Origin: MH13 sp042140245
Lineage (GTDB): Bacteria; Pseudomonadota; Alphaproteobacteria; Rhizobiales; MH13
Assembly (NCBI RefSeq): GCF_042140245.1
Contig: NZ_CP159483.1
Location: forward strand, 744,001-808,000
Direction: 5' to 3'
Length of the DNA: 64,000 bases
Positions 60,151 to 64,000 of this stretch are shown in pieces; within the stretch, counting starts at the first letter, position 1, and each line of letters opens with the position of its first letter. The notes beneath the pieces are model-generated. The model saw nothing but the letters and a program-made list of their open reading frames with translations, searched no databases and had not been told where the DNA came from. Both the position numbers and the translations under genes were made by a program.

Positions 60151-61467
60151 ATGAGCAACCTTGCTGCAACCTTCTCGCCCCGCGAGATCGTCTCTGAACT
60201 CGATCGTTTCATCATTGGCCAACATGACGCTAAGCGCGCTGTGGCCATCGCTTTGCGCAACCGTTGGCGACGCCAACAGCTGGACGATGCCTTGCGTGAA
60301 GAGGTGATGCCGAAAAACATATTGATGATCGGTCCGACCGGTGTCGGTAAAACCGAAATCTCTCGTCGCCTGGCAAAGCTTGCCAATGCGCCTTTTATCA
60401 AGATCGAAGCGACCAAATTTACAGAGGTCGGCTATGTCGGTCGCGATGTGGAGCAGATCGTGCGCGATCTGGTGGAGGCGGCCATTGGTTTGGTGCGCGA
60501 AACACGCCGTAAAAAGATAGAAGCCAAGGCACATATCGCTGCTGAAGATCGTGTGCTCGATGCTTTGGTGGGCGAAAACGCGTCTCCCGCGACCCGTGAT
60601 AGTTTCCGCAAAAAGCTGCGCGAGGGTGATCTCAACGACAAGGAGATCGAGATCGATATTCGTGATGCCGGTGGCGCACCGATGTTCGAAATTCCCGGCA
60701 TGCCGGGCGCCAATATGGGCATGATCAACATGTCCGACATGCTTGGCAAAGCCTTTGGCCAGCAAAAGACGAAGAAACGCCGCGTCACGGTTGCCGATAG
60801 CCATGATCTGCTGCTCGCCGAAGAGTCAGACAAACTGCTGGATGACGAGGAAATCACGCAGGAAGCGATCGCCCTGACCGAAAACCACGGCATCGTCTTC
60901 CTTGATGAGATCGACAAGATCGCCTCCAGCGCTGGGCGTGGCGGTGATGTGTCTCGCGAAGGTGTGCAGCGCGATCTGTTGCCGCTGGTGGAAGGCACAA
61001 CGGTTTCAACCAAGTATGGGCCGGTGAAGAGCGACCATATCCTCTTTATTGCTTCGGGCGCGTTTCACGTGGCCAAACCATCTGACCTGTTGCCGGAACT
61101 TCAGGGTCGTCTGCCTATTCGAGTGGAGTTGAAAGCGCTAACGCGTGAGGATTTCCGTCAAATTTTGCGCGACACAGAGGCGAGCCTCATCAAACAGTAT
61201 ATAGCGCTGATGGGCACAGAGGATGTGACGATCACCTTCACCGATGATGCCATTGACGCGATTGCTGATGTGGCCGTCGATTTAAATGGCTCGGTGGAAA
61301 ACATCGGAGCGCGTCGCCTGCAAACCGTGATGGAGCGGATTTTGGATGAGATTTCCTTCACCGCGCCGGATCGTGCTGGCGAAGAGATCGTTATCGACGC
61401 TGATCACGTTCAGGAGAACATTGGCGAGCTGGCCAAAAACACCGACTTGTCGAAGTTTATTCTTTAG
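60151..61467 (+). CDS. hslU: ATP-dependent protease ATPase subunit HslU
   Basis: 438 residues, AAA+ unfoldase. N-terminal SPREIVSELDRFIIGQ, Walker A MIGPTGVGKTEISRRLAKLA (about 56-75), pore loop region EVGYVGRDVE, an inserted I domain (about 110-230), Walker B GIVFLDEIDKIA, and sensor NIGARRLQTVMERILDEISF. It ends in the conserved LSKFIL. It unfolds substrates for HslV. Its TAG stop abuts the stop of the convergent xre gene, leaving no terminator space. Confidence 0.97.
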   Translation: MSNLAATFSPREIVSELDRFIIGQHDAKRAVAIALRNRWRRQQLDDALREEVMPKNILMIGPTGVGKTEISRRLAKLANAPFIKIEATKFTEVGYVGRDVEQIVRDLVEAAIGLVRETRRKKIEAKAHIAAEDRVLDALVGENASPATRDSFRKKLREGDLNDKEIEIDIRDAGGAPMFEIPGMPGANMGMINMSDMLGKAFGQQKTKKRRVTVADSHDLLLAEESDKLLDDEEITQEAIALTENHGIVFLDEIDKIASSAGRGGDVSREGVQRDLLPLVEGTTVSTKYGPVKSDHILFIASGAFHVAKPSDLLPELQGRLPIRVELKALTREDFRQILRDTEASLIKQYIALMGTEDVTITFTDDAIDAIADVAVDLNGSVENIGARRLQTVMERILDEISFTAPDRAGEEIVIDADHVQENIGELAKNTDLSKFIL

Positions 61468-61911
61468 TTAGCTGGATTCGGATTCATCGACCTGCCCCGC
61501 GCTGTTGCGCGTGGCAGGCTGGAGCGCTGGCGCAGTGCCCTCAATCAGCATTGCGATGATGTTTTCTAAGTAGATACAATCGTCCGCCGACAGGTCACCA
61601 ATTCGCTGAGCGAACAGGTTGGCCAGACGTGTGGCATTGGGACTGAGATCAACGGTGTCGACGATAACACGGGGATGAGACAAAAACGCCAGTGTTTCCA
61701 GCTCATCCGCATCATCCCAGATCAGATTGAAATAGCCGACGATACGCTGGACAAAAGCCCAATTGGGCAGGCCGCGCTTTCCGTGTTCCAAAGCCGACAG
61801 GTAGGCACTGGATACGCTAAGCGCTTCGGCCATCTCTGCCTGGGTCACGCCACGTGCATCGCGCAACTGACGGAGCTTTTCGCCCAGCGGTGTTAAGGTC
61901 GTCGCCTTCAT
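61468..61911 (-). CDS. XRE-family HTH regulator
   Basis: 147 residues. The N-terminal HTH (about 8-65) has LGEKLRQLRDARGVTQAEMAEALSVSSAYLSALEHGKRG. The remaining part (FNLIWDDADELETLAFLSHPRVIVDTVDLSPNATRLANLFAQRI) is a conserved rhizobial tail of unknown role. It shares the leftward strand with the Smr-domain gene nine bases upstream, so it is in the same transcription unit as smr and mltA. Confidence 0.85.
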   Translation of the reverse strand: MKATTLTPLGEKLRQLRDARGVTQAEMAEALSVSSAYLSALEHGKRGLPNWAFVQRIVGYFNLIWDDADELETLAFLSHPRVIVDTVDLSPNATRLANLFAQRIGDLSADDCIYLENIIAMLIEGTAPALQPATRNSAGQVDESESS

Positions 61912-61920
61912 CGCGCAATC

Positions 61921-62592
61921 CTAGAGCTTGGTCTTCTTGGCGCGCAAGCGAACATAAAGCGCACCTTCACCACCATGGCTTGCATGGGCTGGCTCAATGC
62001 CGAGGACGGCGGCGCGCAAATCCGGCGCAGAGAGCCAGCCTGGAACGGCTTTGCGCAGAATGCCTGATCCCACTGCCCAAGGGGGCGCATCGGGATGCGG
62101 ATCGCGAACCCGCGTCCCCTTTCCGGTGATGACCAGCACAGTGCGATGTCCGTTGGCATGCGATCGCCAAATGAAAGACCGCAGCACGTCATGAGCCTCG
62201 TGTTGACGAAGACCGTGCAAGTCCAGGCGCGCATCAATAGGCGTGCGGCCCCGCGCAATCCGGCTGCGCGTTTTGCGATCCAAGTCCACCATTGGAGGCT
62301 GGCCCGCACCTGATGGCTTTGACCGGGTTTGAGGCACAGGCGTTGCATTCATTTTCCTGGCCTGGGGGTGGCCTGGCGCGTGGTGCTTCATCGCGCCCCT
62401 GCTTGGATGCACCGGTTGAGGACTGGCAGATCCCGTGTTGATATGACCGCTTTCCAAATACTCAGCTAACGCTTGCGAGTAGAGTGCGCGCTGCTTGGCA
62501 TCCAGCGGGTCAACAGTACGCTTCACCCGATCCCAAAGGCCAGGTTCACCGCTTCCTTGGTTGGCGTCGGGTTTGGCCTTCTTTTTGCTCAT
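61921..62592 (-). CDS. Smr-domain protein
   Basis: 223 residues. A Lys/Ser/Pro-rich N-terminal half (about 1-110) is followed by a C-terminal Smr domain (about 120-210): IDARLDLHGLRQHEAHDVLRSFI with the LDLHG motif, VLVITGKGTRV (TGKG), and VLGIEPAHASHGGEGALYVRLR. Smr domains are nicking endonucleases in MutS2-type proteins; this stand-alone form is common in proteobacteria. It overlaps the mltA end by four bases. Confidence 0.88.
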   Translation of the reverse strand: MSKKKAKPDANQGSGEPGLWDRVKRTVDPLDAKQRALYSQALAEYLESGHINTGSASPQPVHPSRGAMKHHAPGHPQARKMNATPVPQTRSKPSGAGQPPMVDLDRKTRSRIARGRTPIDARLDLHGLRQHEAHDVLRSFIWRSHANGHRTVLVITGKGTRVRDPHPDAPPWAVGSGILRKAVPGWLSAPDLRAAVLGIEPAHASHGGEGALYVRLRAKKTKL

Positions 62593-63770
62593 GAGTCATC
62601 AGCGCCATTGGGCATAAGAATCGTGAAGCTCACAGGTTGATTGACCGCACCAGCTATGCGTCCGGCTTCGTTCCCAGATCCAATGAAAATATCGCCACGT
62701 GCTGGGCCGACAATGGCAGAACCGGTGTCTTGAGCGATCATAAGTCGGCTTAATTTTTCTTCGTCACCAGGCAACCGCTCATAGGACTGGACAAAGACCG
62801 GTGTGCCAAACGTGTGCAAATGCCGATCCACCGCTAGACTTCGGCCGGGTGTCAAAGGGACGTTCGCAGCCGCAACAGGACCAGCTGACGGATCAAAGTC
62901 TTCGGCCATGGCAAAGAAGATGAAAGATCAATTCGTTGCCAGAACGGCATCGCGATCGTCTGGGCTTGCGGCTGCCAGCCAGCTACGCAAACTGTCCATC
63001 GTAACATCTTCCAGCGCCAGTTCACCCCAGTCTACCAGCGTCCGCCCAATGGGTGTGTAATGATGACCTGATTTGCCGGCAAAGTTGATGCGTTGCACCG
63101 ACCCATCGGTCATAGCCAATCTGGCGGACCCTTGAATGTGGATAAAAAACGCGTCGATGGGGTCTTGCAGATAGACCAGTTCCAAATTTTGTCCATCCAG
63201 CGCGCCGTTCATGATGGCGGCACGGTCAGGGAAAGCTTCAAACCCGCTGTCGGTCGATCTGCCCCAGGTGACATCGTCGTCGATTCCAAGGCTCTCTGGG
63301 GAACTGCTCAGCTCCACCAGATCAACCGGCCGCGCGTAGAGTGGGTGCTGGAATGCTCCGGTTCGCTCAAACGAGGCGCGCACTTGCGGCTCGAAGTAGC
63401 CCGTCAGCAATCCTTGGGCTTCAACACGATGAGGCGTGAAATGCGTTTCAAAAAACACGCGCGCATCGACTGTGGCATTGTCTTGGAGTGACGCACAGAC
63501 AGCCGCAAGCGCTTGTCCGTCAACACCGCTGGATCGCGTGCGCGGCGCGCGCTCGGCACTTTGCACGCAGGTGCGTCGGAAAGCGATCAGTGCAGCGGCA
63601 TGATCATCATCGGCCCAGCCCTCCAGATCGTCGAAGGCAAGGGGGGTGAGATGTGCGGGAAAACTATCTGCCATCGCCTGCGGGGATATCCATGCATTGG
63701 CGAGGACCAGGGAAAGGCCCACCACCAACAAAGCCAGTCTGTCGGCATGGTGTAGGCCAGCCCATCGCAT
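62589..63770 (-). pseudogene. mltA: Membrane-bound lytic murein transglycosylase A, interrupted by in-frame TGA
   Basis: About 393 codons. A signal peptide (ADRLALLVVGLSLVLANAWI, about 9-28) precedes the MltA barrel, with LLTGYFEPQVRAS, LVYLQDPIDAFFIHIQGSARL and GRTLVDWGELAL. A TGA at 62928-62930 (codon 281, directly after LATN) interrupts the frame. The same frame then reads SFIFFAMAEDFD, GPVAAANVPLTPGRSLAVDRHLHTFG and the catalytic-Asp 3D domain DTGSAIVGPARGDIFIGSG to the normal end. Homologs have N-x-S-(F/Y)-(V/I)-F-F here; CGA to TGA would explain the stop. The truncated product would lack the catalytic Asp. Confidence 0.85.
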
Positions 63771-63783
63771 CGATAACCGGTGC

Positions 63784-64000
63784 TTAGGTCGCTTCAGTCG
63801 CGACCAACTTCCAGTTGGGATCGCCGGAGCTGACATCGCGGGCAAAGGTCCAGATATCGGTCATTTCCGTCACTTCGGTCGGATCGCCATCGATGACGCG
63901 GCCATCGGAGTCTTTGGTCACCGAGATCAGCTGGCTTTTAAAGCGCATGGTGATCTGCGCGATCTGGTTCGCCAGCTCGGCTTCCATGATGTCAGACTTG
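63784..64000 (-). CDS. Tim44-domain protein, 3' part
   Basis: Partial: the gene enters from the right edge, and only the last ~72 residues are visible. The segment IMEAELANQIAQITMRFKSQLISVTKD, followed by TEVTEMTDIWTFARDVSSGDPNWKLVATEAT, is the end of a Tim44-like (NTF2-like) domain, matching alphaproteobacterial TimA-type proteins, often next to mltA. It may act in inner-membrane protein handling; the role in bacteria is not settled. Its stop is just before mltA starts. Confidence 0.85.
   Translation of the reverse strand, partial: KSDIMEAELANQIAQITMRFKSQLISVTKDSDGRVIDGDPTEVTEMTDIWTFARDVSSGDPNWKLVATEAT

Noticed and set aside
62928..62930. Selenocysteine recoding of the mltA TGA
   Set aside because: MltA homologs have no Cys or selenocysteine at this site, and the expected residue is variable/Arg; no SECIS-like hairpin was evident downstream.
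1..64000. Mobile elements, CRISPR arrays, toxin-antitoxin or defence islands
   Set aside because: No transposase, integrase, regularly spaced repeats or defence-type proteins were seen; gene order is the conserved rhizobial core.

Overview
The window is a chromosomal segment of an alphaproteobacterium. Gene order and protein families point to the order Hyphomicrobiales (Rhizobiales). Diagnostic blocks are rsmI-yraN-gshB-comM, olsB near maeB-mutS-glnD-murJ-trpS, tsaB-rimI-fur/mur-plsC-miaB-phoH-ybeY-corC-lnt-praR-metK-trmB, rimP-nusA-ylxR-infB-rbfA-truB-rpsO-pnp, and a hisB..hisE-coaA cluster divergent from hslV..hslU. I cannot assign genus or species from sequence reading alone. Coding density is very high, and I see no insertion sequence, prophage, CRISPR array, rRNA or tRNA gene.

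Layout. 1-9.6 kb (+): the end of rsmI, yraN, gshB, a small membrane protein, a frameshifted comM, a soluble hybrid histidine kinase, olsB, an iodotyrosine-deiodinase-like nitroreductase, and dnaK with a candidate heat-shock promoter and a clear terminator. 9.7-15.7 kb: an FkbM methyltransferase, cfa (-), dnaJ (a 51-bp piece of its 3' end is duplicated just downstream), an extensin-like protein carrying a LAS metallopeptidase motif, and a CelD-type acetyltransferase. 15.7-28.2 kb: maeB (-), mutS, glnD, murJ, trpS, a Usp-type protein, DUF2164 and a metallophosphoesterase. 28.2-30.7 kb: an Lrp-type regulator divergent from hppD across a palindrome-rich intergenic region, then a NifU-type protein.

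30.9-52.2 kb (+): tRNA modification (tsaB, miaB, trmB), ribosome maturation (rimI, ybeY, rimP, rbfA, truB), transcription and translation factors (nusA, ylxR, infB, rpsO), RNA decay (pnp), lipoprotein acylation (lnt), metal and biofilm regulators (fur/mur, praR), and metK. Structured leaders precede metK, rimP and pnp. 52.3-57.8 kb (-): the histidine biosynthesis operon hisB-DUF2628-hisH-hisA-small membrane protein-ytoQ-hisF-hisE-coaA. 57.9-61.5 kb (+): the HslUV protease, with a DUF2157-like membrane protein and an AAC(6')-like acetyltransferase between hslV and hslU. 61.5-64 kb (-): an XRE regulator, an Smr-domain protein, mltA interrupted by an in-frame TGA, and the 3' end of a Tim44-domain gene.

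Most of the window is core housekeeping, and I did not find a convincing undescribed multi-gene system. The items most worth a second look are the two interrupted core genes (comM, mltA), the dnaJ 3' duplication, the IYD-like nitroreductase, the LAS-motif extensin protein, the accessory genes inside the his and hslVU operons, and the structured leaders and operator-like palindromes.
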